Shown: positions 42,457 to 52,181, numbered from the stretch's first letter. The stretch: 64,000 nucleotides of DNA from an uncultured bacterium (GCA_903919715.1 CAIXJC010000012.1:1-64000), one strand, 5' to 3'. The notes: a model not told the origin generated them from the sequence alone. Numbers and translations are program-made.

Positions 42457-45276
42457 ATGGCTGATTTCGAAACACCTCATCGATACGACGCGCACCGTGC
42501 GGGAGATATCGAGACGCACTGGCAGGCGAAGTGGATCGCCGATGATGCGTTTCGCGCGCCGAATCCGGGAGATCCTGGATTCGATGCGACGCGTCCGAAG
42601 TACTACATCTTGGATATGTTTCCATATCCGTCTGGAGCGGGCCTGCATGTCGGGCATCCAGAGGGATACACCGCAACCGACATCTTGACGCGATACAAGT
42701 TGATGCGCGGATTCAACGTGCTCCACCCGATGGGATGGGATGCGTTTGGATTGCCTGCGGAGCAGTATGCAGTGCAGACTGGCGTGCATCCCGCGATTAC
42801 GACGCGTACGGCGATTGATGCGTTTCGACGTCAGTTGCAACGTTTGGGATTTCGTTATGACTGGTCGCGTGAGTTTGGAACGATCGATCCTGATTATTAC
42901 CGCTGGACTCAGTCGATTTGGTTGCGCGCATATCGGTCGTATTACGACGCATCGACCGGAAGAGCTCGTCCGATTGCTGAGCTTGAATCGAAGATTGAGA
43001 AAGAAGATCGTGTCATTTCGTTCACGGTCGATGTCGGCGACGGCAAATCGCAGCAGAGCGAACAGAAGTGGTCAGCATGCACGCCGCTTCAGCAGCAATC
43101 GCATTTGGATACACATCGCCTCGCATATCTGGGCGTTCAAACAGTGAATTGGTGCCCAGCGCTTGGGACCGTTCTTGCAAATGAAGAAATTATTGATGGC
43201 CGCAGTGAACGAGGCGGCCATCCGGTGTTTCGCATGCCGCTTCGACAGTGGATGTTCCGCATCACGGCGTATGCGCAGCGATTGTTGGACGATCTCGATC
43301 TTGTGGAGTGGCCAGAATCCACGCGTGCCATGCAGGCTGCGTGGATTGGACGCAGCGAAGGAGCCGAGGTTCGTTTCGCAGTTGAAGAGTTCGGCGATCT
43401 CACGGTTTTTACGACCCGCCCCGACACGCTCTTTGGTGCGACATACATGGTGGTTGCGCCTGAGCATCCATTGATTGCGTGGACGCTTGCTCGTGGCGAG
43501 CGGAAGGATCTGTCTCAGTATGTGGAATGGTCCCGCAATCGATCGGATATCGATCGTCAAGCGGAGAGCCGTGAAAAAACAGGTGTATCGCTGGGGATTT
43601 CTGCTCGAAATCCGGCGACAGGCGAGTTGATTCCAGTGTGGACTGCGGACTATGTACTGATGGCGTATGGAACGGGCGCAATCATGGCGGTGCCAGCTCA
43701 TGACGAGCGAGACTTCGCATTCGCGAAGCGATTCGAATTGCCGATTCGGTGTGTCGTCGCAGCGATCGACGCAAGTGCATGGACTGGGGAGCGCGCTACC
43801 TCTGAACCAGGCATCGCATGCAATTCAAAGAATGATCGAATATCAATCGATGGTCTCTCGACGAGTGATGCCACGGCCAAGATCATCGAGTGGCTTCATT
43901 CCTGTGGGCGCGGTCTTCGCCGTGTGAATTTTCGATTGCGCGATTGGCTCTTCAGTCGGCAGCGATATTGGGGTGAACCATTCCCGATCGTTTTCGATGA
44001 ACGAGGCATGCACTTTCCCGTCGCCGAATCCGCGCTGCCCGTGCAGTTGCCATCGTTGGCGGATTACGCACCGGTCCAGAGCGATCACCCCGTGCCGCCT
44101 TTGGGCAAAGCGAAGGAGTGGGTTCACACAACAGCTGGTGAAGCTGGTGTCGATCCTTCGATGCTTGCGCCCTCGACGCCCGTACGCCGAGAAATCAACA
44201 CGATGCCTGGATGGGCTGGTTCATGTTGGTATTACCTTCGTTACTGCGATCCGAAGAATTCGTCGCGCTTTGTTGGCAAAGATGCGGAACGCTATTGGAT
44301 GGGTGACCGTGGCGTAGATCTGTATATCGGCGGTGCTGAGCATGCGGTTCTTCATTTGCTCTATGCACGCTTCTGGCACAAGATGCTGTTTGACCTCGGG
44401 GAAGTCGGAACTCCCGAGCCGTTTGCGAAACTTTTTCATCAAGGGATGATCACGAGTTTTGCTTTCGAACGCGCCGATGGATCATTGATCCCAACCGACG
44501 GAGTGCGGGAGGAAGCTGGAACGTGGCGAGAGATTGGCACGAACGAACTCGTCACACGCGTGATCGCCAAGATGTCCAAGAGCCTCAAGAATGTCGTGAC
44601 GCCAGATGAGGTCGTCGAAGAATATGGCGCAGACACGCTGCGGCTCTATGAGATGTATATGGGGCCACTCGCCGATTCGAAGCCGTGGAATACGCGTGAT
44701 ATTGCTGGCGTTTTTCGGTTCTTGCAACGAGTCTGGCGGCTCGCTGTCGATGAACGAACTGGTGCGGTGCTCTTTGCGCGCGAAGCGAATCCTGATATCG
44801 AACGCCAGTTGCATCGGACAATTCATAAAGTTGCTCAGGATATTGAGCGGCTGGCGATGAATACTGCGATTGCTGCGTTGATCGAACTTGTCAATGTTGC
44901 GACTCGTCCGACGCAGATGAAAGATCCGTCAGATGGCGGATTGACTGTCGATCAGATGCGTCGCTTTCTCTGCGCGCTCGCGCCATTCGCTCCGCACATT
45001 GCTGAGGAACTCTGGCACCGAATCGGCGAGTCCTCCAGTGTGGCTTCAGCATCGTGGCCGGTGGTTGATGAGAAGCAATTGGTCGATGACATGCTTGAGT
45101 TACCCGTGCAAATTCAAGGAAAAGTGCGGGCGCGAGTCGCCGTTCCAAGCGGCGCAGATGCGGCAGAAATCGAAAAGATCGTCTTGGCAGACCGAAAGGT
45201 TCAAGAGCTTCTCGAGGGACGCACTCCCAAGAAGGTCATCGTTGTGCCCAAGCGCATGATTAATTTGCTGGTGTGA
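42457..45276 (+). CDS. leuS: Leucyl-tRNA synthetase
   Basis: Class I synthetase charging tRNA-Leu, 939 aa. The HIGH motif is 'HVGH' (residues 64-67) in 'PYPSGAGLHVGHPEGY'. The CP1 editing domain has 'TTRPDTLFGATYMVVAPEH' and 'GTGAIMAVPAHDERD'. 'MPGWAGSCWYYLRY' and 'KMSKS' (about residue 706) complete the catalytic site; an anticodon-binding helical domain and a short C-terminal domain follow. The only tRNA gene in the window is also a tRNA-Leu, 10 kb away; this is probably coincidence. The 3' end overlaps the next, opposite-strand gene by 17 bases. Confidence 0.97.
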   Translation: MADFETPHRYDAHRAGDIETHWQAKWIADDAFRAPNPGDPGFDATRPKYYILDMFPYPSGAGLHVGHPEGYTATDILTRYKLMRGFNVLHPMGWDAFGLPAEQYAVQTGVHPAITTRTAIDAFRRQLQRLGFRYDWSREFGTIDPDYYRWTQSIWLRAYRSYYDASTGRARPIAELESKIEKEDRVISFTVDVGDGKSQQSEQKWSACTPLQQQSHLDTHRLAYLGVQTVNWCPALGTVLANEEIIDGRSERGGHPVFRMPLRQWMFRITAYAQRLLDDLDLVEWPESTRAMQAAWIGRSEGAEVRFAVEEFGDLTVFTTRPDTLFGATYMVVAPEHPLIAWTLARGERKDLSQYVEWSRNRSDIDRQAESREKTGVSLGISARNPATGELIPVWTADYVLMAYGTGAIMAVPAHDERDFAFAKRFELPIRCVVAAIDASAWTGERATSEPGIACNSKNDRISIDGLSTSDATAKIIEWLHSCGRGLRRVNFRLRDWLFSRQRYWGEPFPIVFDERGMHFPVAESALPVQLPSLADYAPVQSDHPVPPLGKAKEWVHTTAGEAGVDPSMLAPSTPVRREINTMPGWAGSCWYYLRYCDPKNSSRFVGKDAERYWMGDRGVDLYIGGAEHAVLHLLYARFWHKMLFDLGEVGTPEPFAKLFHQGMITSFAFERADGSLIPTDGVREEAGTWREIGTNELVTRVIAKMSKSLKNVVTPDEVVEEYGADTLRLYEMYMGPLADSKPWNTRDIAGVFRFLQRVWRLAVDERTGAVLFAREANPDIERQLHRTIHKVAQDIERLAMNTAIAALIELVNVATRPTQMKDPSDGGLTVDQMRRFLCALAPFAPHIAEELWHRIGESSSVASASWPVVDEKQLVDDMLELPVQIQGKVRARVAVPSGADAAEIEKIVLADRKVQELLEGRTPKKVIVVPKRMINLLV

Positions 45277-46054
45277 TCACGCCCTGCGAAGTCAGCATCG
45301 ACAGAGATGCGCCAATCAATACCAACAACAGAAGCAGCGCACTGCCAGCGAGGAATTGCACGATCGCTGCGACCCACGAGTTCCCAATGACCGCGCCTCG
45401 ACTCGCCGCGGTCGTCACTGGTAGTGGGTCGATCTGCGGAAACATCAGCATTGTTGGTCCCAAGAGAACGATGACGCCAAGCGCCCCTCGCCCGATGCCA
45501 CGCTCGAGAGGAAGCATCGATGCTGGAGCGATCATGGCGACAACGAAGAGGAGTGTCGCAATCGCGAGCCACCACAAAACTTGCGCGGCCATGATTTTCG
45601 AGCACAAGACATTTGCCCCAGCACGTTGCATTGATCGACCTTGCTCATCGAATCCGCGCTCCCACGTCAGTGGCAAGATCAGGAAGCGCATCAAGAGCAT
45701 GGCGCCTGTGATTGCGAATACTGATGCAAGGCACCTTGCCACTGGAATTGGTGCGCTGGCGTAGGGGCCGATGCTGAATTCCTTTCCTCCGATTGTGGCA
45801 ATGAGGTGCTCGCCCGCTGCGCCGATGCGCATTGAGGAGATTTCAGACCATGAGAGTCGCACGCCATCAGCGTCGAGATGGATCAGTCCTCCAAACCAGA
45901 CAAAAAGAGTGAGGAGAGTCGTCCATCCGATCATCTTGAAGGCAAATGCGTTGTTCGATGTGCCTGCGGCCGTCGGATCAACGCTCCGCCATCGCTGAGG
46001 AGACGGGGAAAAGAGCGCGACTGAAAAGATGGTTGGATTCATTCGGTATTCCAT
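45260..46054 (-). CDS. Multi-pass membrane protein, unknown function
   Basis: The 264-aa product has about five hydrophobic segments ('IGWTTLLTLFVWFGGLI', 'VFAITGAMLLMRFLILPL', 'VLWWLAIATLLFVVAMIA', 'GALGVIVLLGPTMLMF', 'VAAIVQFLAGSALLLLLVLIG'). Between the first two is a small soluble part with 'LHLDADGVRLSWSEISSM'-like sequence. I do not recognise a family. The open frame continues to 46513, but that part is antisense to the next gene and low in hydrophobicity; ATGs at 46054 or 46042 are the likely starts. The gene is divergent from the DUF2314-like gene. Confidence 0.6.
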   Translation of the reverse strand: MEYRMNPTIFSVALFSPSPQRWRSVDPTAAGTSNNAFAFKMIGWTTLLTLFVWFGGLIHLDADGVRLSWSEISSMRIGAAGEHLIATIGGKEFSIGPYASAPIPVARCLASVFAITGAMLLMRFLILPLTWERGFDEQGRSMQRAGANVLCSKIMAAQVLWWLAIATLLFVVAMIAPASMLPLERGIGRGALGVIVLLGPTMLMFPQIDPLPVTTAASRGAVIGNSWVAAIVQFLAGSALLLLLVLIGASLSMLTSQGVITPAN

Positions 46055-46075
46055 CGGTTTGACTATTCTCCACGC

Positions 46076-46081
46076 TAGCGT
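46076..46081 (+). promoter_or_regulatory. -10 element for the DUF2314-like/DUF58 operon
   Basis: TAGCGT ends 7 bases before the ATG at 46089. A TTGACT at 46059-46064 is too close to pair with it as a -35. Confidence 0.3.
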
Positions 46082-46088
46082 AGTACCG

Positions 46089-47456
46089 ATGCCTGAAGAC
46101 GATTCCGATACAGATTCAGTAGGTGGCTGGAATGTCGAACCGCAGGAGAGCGGGTTTGTTGCATTCTGGCCGCATGAAGAAGCATTGACTGGTGCCGAAT
46201 TTGCCACTGCGGTTTCCGCATGGGTTGGGGCGACAGCGCCAATCGAGCCAATCGAGACCGACGACGATGCGATCTGGGCCTTTGGGGTGCAGATTCCAGG
46301 CGTCGAATCTGGATTTGTGATTTGGTGCGAACCCGCTCGGGAGTTGTCGGAGCGCGATCGAAGCCAGATCGGCGAAGAGGCATCACGCTGCCCGTGGGTC
46401 ATCCGCCTGCAAACGATTCTTTCCATTGAGGAACCCGCCGAAGAATATTTTATGAGTGTTGGGATGCTTGGTGGCGCTCTTCCAGATGTCGTTGCAATCT
46501 TGGATGTGATCACTGGAGAGGTCTACCCGCGTCAACGAATCGACCGAGATTTTCTCGCCGAAGATGCGGGGCCAATTGAGCGACTGCTGTGGAGGCTTGG
46601 CAGATACGAGGCTCTGCCCGATGGCGATCAGAATTTAGTTCTGCTCGGAACGCACGGGCTTGCACGGTGCGGCATTCCAGAATTGGAGATGTCGGAAGTG
46701 CCGAACGAACTCGCTGAATCGGCCGCTGTCTTGTTGCACACGATGGCAGGTCTCTTATTGGAAAACGATATGCCAGAGCCTGGCGAGATTATTGAAGTCG
46801 GTGATGAATTGTCAGTCGTCCTGCAACCTATTGCAGTTGTTTCAGAATTCATCGCTGACGGTTCGGCGGGTTCGGAGCCGTGGCGGGTTCAAGCGCGTGC
46901 GCATGGCTTGAGTGAATTCGCTTTGGCGCGCGCGGCAATTTGCGCTTCTCAAACGGTCGGACGTTTCCGCCCACTCTGGGTCTGGCCACGCGAAGTCGTC
47001 GAACGTATTGCGGGTGGCAATGCAGTTCTGTACATGACTCAGCACAGCGTTCGTTCGACTGAACGTCGGGCTCGATCCACATGGGGATTGTTTGCAACGG
47101 CGTTCGCAAGCCTGACTCGTACGGGCAATCCGCAGTGGCAGCAAATCGCACGAACTGGATTCACGGTTCAAGCTCCAGTGCCAGGTTCCAACGAGCCTCG
47201 CATCGAGCAGTCATGGTTCGCAGTCGAGCGAATTGATCACGAATCGCTCACGATCAGGGTGGTCGATCGTCCGATCACCCGACCTGATTTGGATCCTGGG
47301 TCGCAGTTAACGATTTCGACGACGGCCGTCACCGATTGGCGAGTGGAAATCGGCGGAGAGATTTATGACCCCGATGATGTTGACGCACTCTTGGTCGCTG
47401 TCGATCGTGTGCGGGGTGTGGATGACGATTCTTCTAAGTCGGAGGCTCCAACGTGA
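46089..47456 (+). CDS. Hypothetical protein with a DUF2314-like C-terminus
   Basis: Acidic soluble protein, 455 aa. The last 100 residues ('QSWFAVERIDHESLTIRVVDRP', 'LDPGSQLTISTTAVTDWRVE') resemble the DUF2314 pattern, in which a short beta domain ends in a DW motif; the N-terminal 300 residues are not recognised. This similarity is tentative. No signal peptide or membrane segment is seen. It is the first of four overlapping genes that end with the transglutaminase, and the stop overlaps the next start (GTGA). The frame is also open upstream to 46029. Confidence 0.6.
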   Translation: MPEDDSDTDSVGGWNVEPQESGFVAFWPHEEALTGAEFATAVSAWVGATAPIEPIETDDDAIWAFGVQIPGVESGFVIWCEPARELSERDRSQIGEEASRCPWVIRLQTILSIEEPAEEYFMSVGMLGGALPDVVAILDVITGEVYPRQRIDRDFLAEDAGPIERLLWRLGRYEALPDGDQNLVLLGTHGLARCGIPELEMSEVPNELAESAAVLLHTMAGLLLENDMPEPGEIIEVGDELSVVLQPIAVVSEFIADGSAGSEPWRVQARAHGLSEFALARAAICASQTVGRFRPLWVWPREVVERIAGGNAVLYMTQHSVRSTERRARSTWGLFATAFASLTRTGNPQWQQIARTGFTVQAPVPGSNEPRIEQSWFAVERIDHESLTIRVVDRPITRPDLDPGSQLTISTTAVTDWRVEIGGEIYDPDDVDALLVAVDRVRGVDDDSSKSEAPT

Positions 47457-47872
47457 ACGCATCTGATGAAAATATGCGCTTGGTGACGGTTCATTTAGCG
47501 ACGAGTGATTTTGAAGCGCAAACTATCGCGGCCATTCTGCGCGACCGAGAAATCGATGTCGCGGTCTTTAGCGCCGCGATTCAGGCATTTGGACTTGATG
47601 GGGCAGGAAGCAGAATGCTCGGCGGCATTCCCGTGCAGGTGCGTGCGCAAGACCTTGAACGCGCTCAGGCTGCGCTGCGCGCGAATAAATTTCTTGCGGA
47701 TAGCGTCGACTGGGATTCGGTCGATGTCGGCGAGGAAGACGAAGCCGCCAAACAACTTGCCCGTGGAGGCATGGAGACAACTGTCGGGCAATTCATGGTT
47801 CGCGGAGGTCGGATCGCGGCCGTGATTATCGTCGTGCTGAGCGTGGCAACCTGGCTCGCGCGGTGCGGCTGA
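47453..47872 (+). CDS. DUF2007-like protein with a C-terminal membrane anchor
   Basis: The 139-aa product from a GTG start. Residues 8-80 match the DUF2007 (putative signal-transducing) plan: 'LVTVHLATSDFEAQTIAAILRDREID', then 'GGIPVQVRAQDLERAQAAL'. A hydrophobic C-terminal segment ('AAVIIVVLSVATWLA') should anchor it as a tail-anchored protein. It overlaps both neighbours, so it is made together with the DUF58 protein. The function of this domain is unknown. Confidence 0.75.
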   Translation: MNASDENMRLVTVHLATSDFEAQTIAAILRDREIDVAVFSAAIQAFGLDGAGSRMLGGIPVQVRAQDLERAQAALRANKFLADSVDWDSVDVGEEDEAAKQLARGGMETTVGQFMVRGGRIAAVIIVVLSVATWLARCG

Positions 47873-48975
47873 TGATTGGTCGTCGGCGTTATCACCTGCA
47901 TTTGCCCGGTGTTATTTTCGTGGCGTTAACTGTGTTGATTGGTGCCGCAACCTCGCAGCGGCGCGGAAATCTCCTGGTGTGGGTTTTCGCTTCAATGCTT
48001 GCGTGGATCATTGTTTCTGGAATCATCTCTGGCGGCATGATGATGGCCGTGCGAATGCGGCGTATCGCTCCGCGCAGTGGGCGGGTGGGCGAACCACTCA
48101 TCATTCGATACGAAGTCACGTGCGAGTCTCGCTTCTGGCCGATCTTCGATCTTCGCATCAACGAGCAGATTCCAGGAAAATGGAAGTCGGCATATTTGAT
48201 GCACTGTCGCCGCGGCGAATCAATTACTGTTGAAGGGGAATTGCTGCCAGAAGTACGAGGTCGATTGCTGCTTCGGCGCTCTCGTTGTTTGAGCGGATTT
48301 CCGTTCGGGCTGATCATGAAGTCGGTCGAGTTTTTGCAAGACTCTGAAGTTCTCATTCATCCCAAGGTGTCCAAGTTGCATCCGCAGGCGCTGCGTCGCT
48401 TGCTCATCGCACGAGGTGATGAAGGTCGCCGCATGAATTCCGCTCGAGGCGGCGGCGATGAATTTCACGGGCTGCGCGACTATCGCCCCGGCGATTCGCT
48501 GCGAAGCGTGGCGTGGCGTCGGAGTGCCTCGCTTCCAGAATTGGTTGTCGTAGATCGATCCGCTCCAATTCCATGGCGGCTGGCGATTGCGCTTGACCTT
48601 CGGATCACCGAGCCAGCGCAAACCCGTGATGCGGAAGAACAGGCAATTGCCATGACGGCGAGCCTTCTTCATCACGCAGAGCAATCGGGTTGGGAAATCT
48701 CTCTTGAAGTACTCGGGTGTGCCGCGATTGACGTGCCGATGCGCCGTGGCGGTCGCCATGTCAATCAGATTCTTGATGCTCTTGCGGCGGTCGACCTCGA
48801 TGCCCCTCGATCGGTCAATGGTGCACAGCATGAAGTGCGCCGAGGAATCGATTTGATTATTTATCCCGGACCGATTCATTCTGGAACGCCCCGTTCGTAC
48901 GGTCATTTGGATCACTGCGTTGCCATCTCCGCGACATCGATCGCAGCGACATGCGGAGATTCCTCCAATGGGTGA
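47872..48975 (+). CDS. DUF58 domain protein (VWA-like, MoxR-associated type)
   Basis: The 367-aa membrane protein has two N-terminal hydrophobic segments ('LPGVIFVALTVLIGAAT', 'LLVWVFASMLAWIIVSGI') and a DUF58 core with 'GGGDEFHGLRDYRPGDSLRSVAWRRSA' (in parts) and 'ELVVVDRS'. DUF58 proteins normally work with MoxR ATPases and a transglutaminase; here the transglutaminase overlaps by 8 bases and MoxR is at 21.8 kb. The ATG at 47872 overlaps the previous stop by one base; an in-frame GTG at 47863 is possible. Confidence 0.9.
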   Translation: MIGRRRYHLHLPGVIFVALTVLIGAATSQRRGNLLVWVFASMLAWIIVSGIISGGMMMAVRMRRIAPRSGRVGEPLIIRYEVTCESRFWPIFDLRINEQIPGKWKSAYLMHCRRGESITVEGELLPEVRGRLLLRRSRCLSGFPFGLIMKSVEFLQDSEVLIHPKVSKLHPQALRRLLIARGDEGRRMNSARGGGDEFHGLRDYRPGDSLRSVAWRRSASLPELVVVDRSAPIPWRLAIALDLRITEPAQTRDAEEQAIAMTASLLHHAEQSGWEISLEVLGCAAIDVPMRRGGRHVNQILDALAAVDLDAPRSVNGAQHEVRRGIDLIIYPGPIHSGTPRSYGHLDHCVAISATSIAATCGDSSNG

Positions 48976-51223
48976 TTGGCAAAGCGTGCGTCGCCATAAT
49001 TTAGGATTTGCACTTCTTGCCCTCGCCGCATTCGCCGTCAGCGAGCGAAGCATCGTTCTCCTCGCAACTGTGTTTTTAACGACTCTTGCGAGTTGGGTCA
49101 TCACTGGGGGCTGGCGTCGACGAATGCTGCCAGCGTGGGCAGTTGGGCTCTTGCTTTTCGTCGCATTTGCAATTGGGTTTGGACGGGTCTATCCCACGCC
49201 AGACCCATCAGATATTCCTTCAGTCATCGGCATTGTCGTGTCCTTTGTGATCGTCATTCGCATGTACGCACGACGGTCAATTGGCGATGAACGGCAGATT
49301 CTGATGCTCTCGAGTGTCCTTGTTGTTGCAGCAGCACTTCAAAGCAGCGATTTACTCGTCGGTCTCTTGGTGTTGGGGGCAACACTGATGGCGGTCAACT
49401 GCATCGTGCGATTTCGGTTGGCGGCGAATGCGAAAGATGGAACGCCAGTGAATGTGGACAGCGGCCGAGTTTTTGTGCGGGAATCTCTCGTCCAGCGCAG
49501 GGGGGCTTCGCAGGATTTGAAAAGAACAATACGCATCGCGTTCGTGTTTGTGCTCGTGATGACATCTGCAATTTTCCTGTTCCTGCCGCGGAATCCTCAG
49601 CCAACTGGCGCTCTCTTTGGCATGGCTGGATCGGGTCAGTTGGAATTTCCAAATCATATTTCGCTCATGTCGCCGCAGCGCTTGTCGCCGTCGGAAAAGG
49701 AACTTCTCTCCGTTGCGTGGCTTGGGCCAGATGGAAATCCTCCGCCGAATGTTCAAGTGCTTCGTTTGCGTGGCGCCATCTTGGATCGTTACGACGTCGG
49801 TGCGGCAGAGTGGTTTTCACGCAGGATGGCGAGCGAACGATTCGTGATCGTCGAAGGCGGCAAATATCAATCGCTCGCAAATTCGCCGATCGATGAGCGA
49901 ATGAATACATTCACAATGCGAGTTGAATTTCGTGGCTTGTACTCGGATGTTGTGTTGAGTCCATGGGCGCCAATCAGCATCGCAGGTCTCACGTCGCAGG
50001 TCTACGTTTTTTCTCCAGCGACGCTCGCAGTACGAACTCTTGATCTTGAATCTGCGGGCGTCATTACTGGATATGACTTGCGTGTCCAACCGTTTGCGTC
50101 GGAGTCGACGCTTGAGTCGTTGCAAGGGGAGCCAGTACGGCTTCCGCCAATCGCTACTTTTCCTGTCCAGGCCGTTCGGGATGCCGCGCAGAGAATTGCG
50201 GCGGAAACAGATTTGGATTCAACAATCGCAAGCCAGGACCCAGCAGCGAGGTGGGCGCGGAATCTTCGCCTCGCAAGAATTTTCGAGCGCGAGCTGACTA
50301 GCGAACGTTTCAGTTACACCATGGATCTTCGTTCATTCATCCGACGCGATGGGCGCGATCCGATCGATTTGTTTCTCAACGAATATCGCTTTGGTCACTG
50401 CGAATATTTCGCGAGTGGATTGTGTGCTCTGTGCCAATCGGTCGGAGTCGATGCCAGAATCGTCGTTGGATTTCTCGTCGATGAATATGACAAGTCTTCG
50501 CAGCGTTACACCGTTCGAGAATCGGATGGACACGCTTGGGTCGAAGTGCGCACTGGCGAATATCAGTGGACGATGATTGATCCGACGCCGGTCGGCAACA
50601 TCTCTGCGACTCCGCCAGAGGATGAATCCTGGGCGCAAATCTTTTGGTTGCTGTCTGCACCCCTCGAGTCCTTGTGGCGAGACCAAGTTGCGCAATTCGA
50701 TGCACGCGCTCAAAACGCATTGGCTCAACAGGCAAATACATGGATTCGTGACGTGATGCGGTCGGGATGGACTTCGATAGAACAGACGGCCCGAAACGCT
50801 GGAGAGTCCTCGCGACTTGGGGCATACGGGATTGTCTGGATTGGATCAGTCGCCATGACGATTGCGCTCTCCTTTGCGGCGGCGTTCATCGGCTATCGCA
50901 GGTGGCGACGGGCTCAACGCGCATTGGGAGTCACGCGCCTCGGTCGCGCACGTGCTCGGGTCGCAATGCGCGATGGCGCATTCTATGTCGATGCGCTTGA
51001 CTTACTTGATCAGGGTGGAATGCGGCGTCCGACGAATCTCCCGCTGCGATCATTTGCGGTTCGGGTCGCAAGCGAGCATGCTCGGGCGGGAGAGATTTTT
51101 TCTGAAATCGTAGAGAGGTTTTACGCAGTTCGATTCGGCGGTCAGCGGCCCGATTCACGCAGGCGTGCGGACGACCACAGCCTGGTCGTTCAATTGCGGC
51201 AGGCATTGTTTGCGACTCGGTAG
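48968..51223 (+). CDS. TgpA-like transglutaminase-domain membrane protein
   Basis: The 751-aa protein starts with about six to seven membrane segments (residues 12-230), followed by an outer domain containing the transglutaminase core: catalytic Cys in 'FGHCEYFASGLCALC' (about 477), His in 'SDGHAWVEV' and Asp in 'WTMIDPTP'. Another membrane segment ('IVWIGSVAMTIALSFAAAFIG') precedes a cytoplasmic tail with DUF4129-like sequence. Known relatives are essential envelope proteins in some bacteria. The start at 48968 overlaps the DUF58 stop. Confidence 0.9.
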   Translation: MGDWQSVRRHNLGFALLALAAFAVSERSIVLLATVFLTTLASWVITGGWRRRMLPAWAVGLLLFVAFAIGFGRVYPTPDPSDIPSVIGIVVSFVIVIRMYARRSIGDERQILMLSSVLVVAAALQSSDLLVGLLVLGATLMAVNCIVRFRLAANAKDGTPVNVDSGRVFVRESLVQRRGASQDLKRTIRIAFVFVLVMTSAIFLFLPRNPQPTGALFGMAGSGQLEFPNHISLMSPQRLSPSEKELLSVAWLGPDGNPPPNVQVLRLRGAILDRYDVGAAEWFSRRMASERFVIVEGGKYQSLANSPIDERMNTFTMRVEFRGLYSDVVLSPWAPISIAGLTSQVYVFSPATLAVRTLDLESAGVITGYDLRVQPFASESTLESLQGEPVRLPPIATFPVQAVRDAAQRIAAETDLDSTIASQDPAARWARNLRLARIFERELTSERFSYTMDLRSFIRRDGRDPIDLFLNEYRFGHCEYFASGLCALCQSVGVDARIVVGFLVDEYDKSSQRYTVRESDGHAWVEVRTGEYQWTMIDPTPVGNISATPPEDESWAQIFWLLSAPLESLWRDQVAQFDARAQNALAQQANTWIRDVMRSGWTSIEQTARNAGESSRLGAYGIVWIGSVAMTIALSFAAAFIGYRRWRRAQRALGVTRLGRARARVAMRDGAFYVDALDLLDQGGMRRPTNLPLRSFAVRVASEHARAGEIFSEIVERFYAVRFGGQRPDSRRRADDHSLVVQLRQALFATR

Positions 51224-51273
51224 TCCTGCGGAGTGATCGGATCCGCACGCGCAAAAATGCTCGCTGCATGCAG

Positions 51274-51279
51274 TAGTAT
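51274..51279 (+). promoter_or_regulatory. -10 element for the PilZ gene
   Basis: TAGTAT ends 8 bases before the ATG at 51288, with no ribosome site between them. Confidence 0.35.
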
Positions 51280-51287
51280 GGCTCTCA

Positions 51288-52178
51288 ATGCCAGCATCAA
51301 GATCCCGAACGTCCGAGTGGAAGCGAAGTATGCAACAGGTCTTTGAGCGAGGCGGGACGCTTGAAATTTCTGTTGCCCAACCCAGTACGCCCAATGCTCC
51401 TTCGCTTGACGCACATCCAACGATCGATCCCCACGAATCCGCAGGCTCGTCCGATCTTGTGTGGCGGCTCAAGATTGTTTCGCTTGAAGAAGAATCGGTA
51501 TTAGTTGAGGCGCCCGTCGCTCTTGGTCAAACATTTCGAATTGATGATGGGATGGCACTCGTCGGCGCAATAACAATTGGACAGAACCGCTGGAAATTTC
51601 GCACGCGAAAGATTTCGGATGAACGTCCTGCGGGATCTCGAGGCGCTTGTATGCGGCTGGAATTGCCCGATCACGTTGAGCGTTGCCTTCGCCGATTCGT
51701 GCGCTTCGAAGCTGCAGAATTACAGTTGCCGAGTGTTTCGATGTGGCCACTTCTCGACCCCAGAACGATCGTGGCAGCGGAAGTGGCGAATGAAGAAGCG
51801 TTTCGAGCGTTCGTCGAATCAAAGCCCTTGCCGAATGTCATCGCGCCGATGCCTGTCGTGGGGCCAAAGTTTGTTGCAACACTGATGAACGTGGGCGGCG
51901 GTGGAGTTGGACTACGGGTTGATCCACAAGATTCTGCAGTTCTGGGACGACACCGAATTTTCTGGCTCGAGATTCCGCTCGGTCGCGATCATCCCGTGCC
52001 TATTGTTGTGACTGGCAAAGTCGTACACACGCACTTGGATAGTTCTCAGCGAACATACATCGGCGTATCATTCGACTTCACATTTCGTTTGGCTCACCAG
52101 CAGGTCGTGGTCGAGCAAATTCACAGGTCGATGAAACAAGCACAGATTCAACCGGATCAAATTCAAAAGGAGTCATAA
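51288..52178 (+). CDS. PilZ/YcgR-like domain protein (probable c-di-GMP binder)
   Basis: The 296-aa soluble protein has an N-terminal YcgR-like barrel (about 50-135) and a C-terminal PilZ domain. The c-di-GMP switch 'RRFVRFEAAELQLPS' supplies the RxxxR motif near residue 135-139. The second motif is 'LMNVGGGGVGLRV', where DxSxxG is expected; the Ser is replaced by Gly, so binding may be altered. 'YIGVSFDF' ends the barrel. It sits with the HD-GYP gene (58.9 kb) in the same window, so both ends of c-di-GMP signalling are present. The next gene has an AAGGAG site and is probably co-transcribed. Confidence 0.75.
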   Translation: MPASRSRTSEWKRSMQQVFERGGTLEISVAQPSTPNAPSLDAHPTIDPHESAGSSDLVWRLKIVSLEEESVLVEAPVALGQTFRIDDGMALVGAITIGQNRWKFRTRKISDERPAGSRGACMRLELPDHVERCLRRFVRFEAAELQLPSVSMWPLLDPRTIVAAEVANEEAFRAFVESKPLPNVIAPMPVVGPKFVATLMNVGGGGVGLRVDPQDSAVLGRHRIFWLEIPLGRDHPVPIVVTGKVVHTHLDSSQRTYIGVSFDFTFRLAHQQVVVEQIHRSMKQAQIQPDQIQKES

Positions 52179-52181
52179 AAT

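Noticed and set aside
46055-46513. N-terminal extension of the membrane protein ORF
   Set aside because: It lies antisense to the DUF2314-like gene and contains no membrane segment; a start at 46054 or 46042 is enough.
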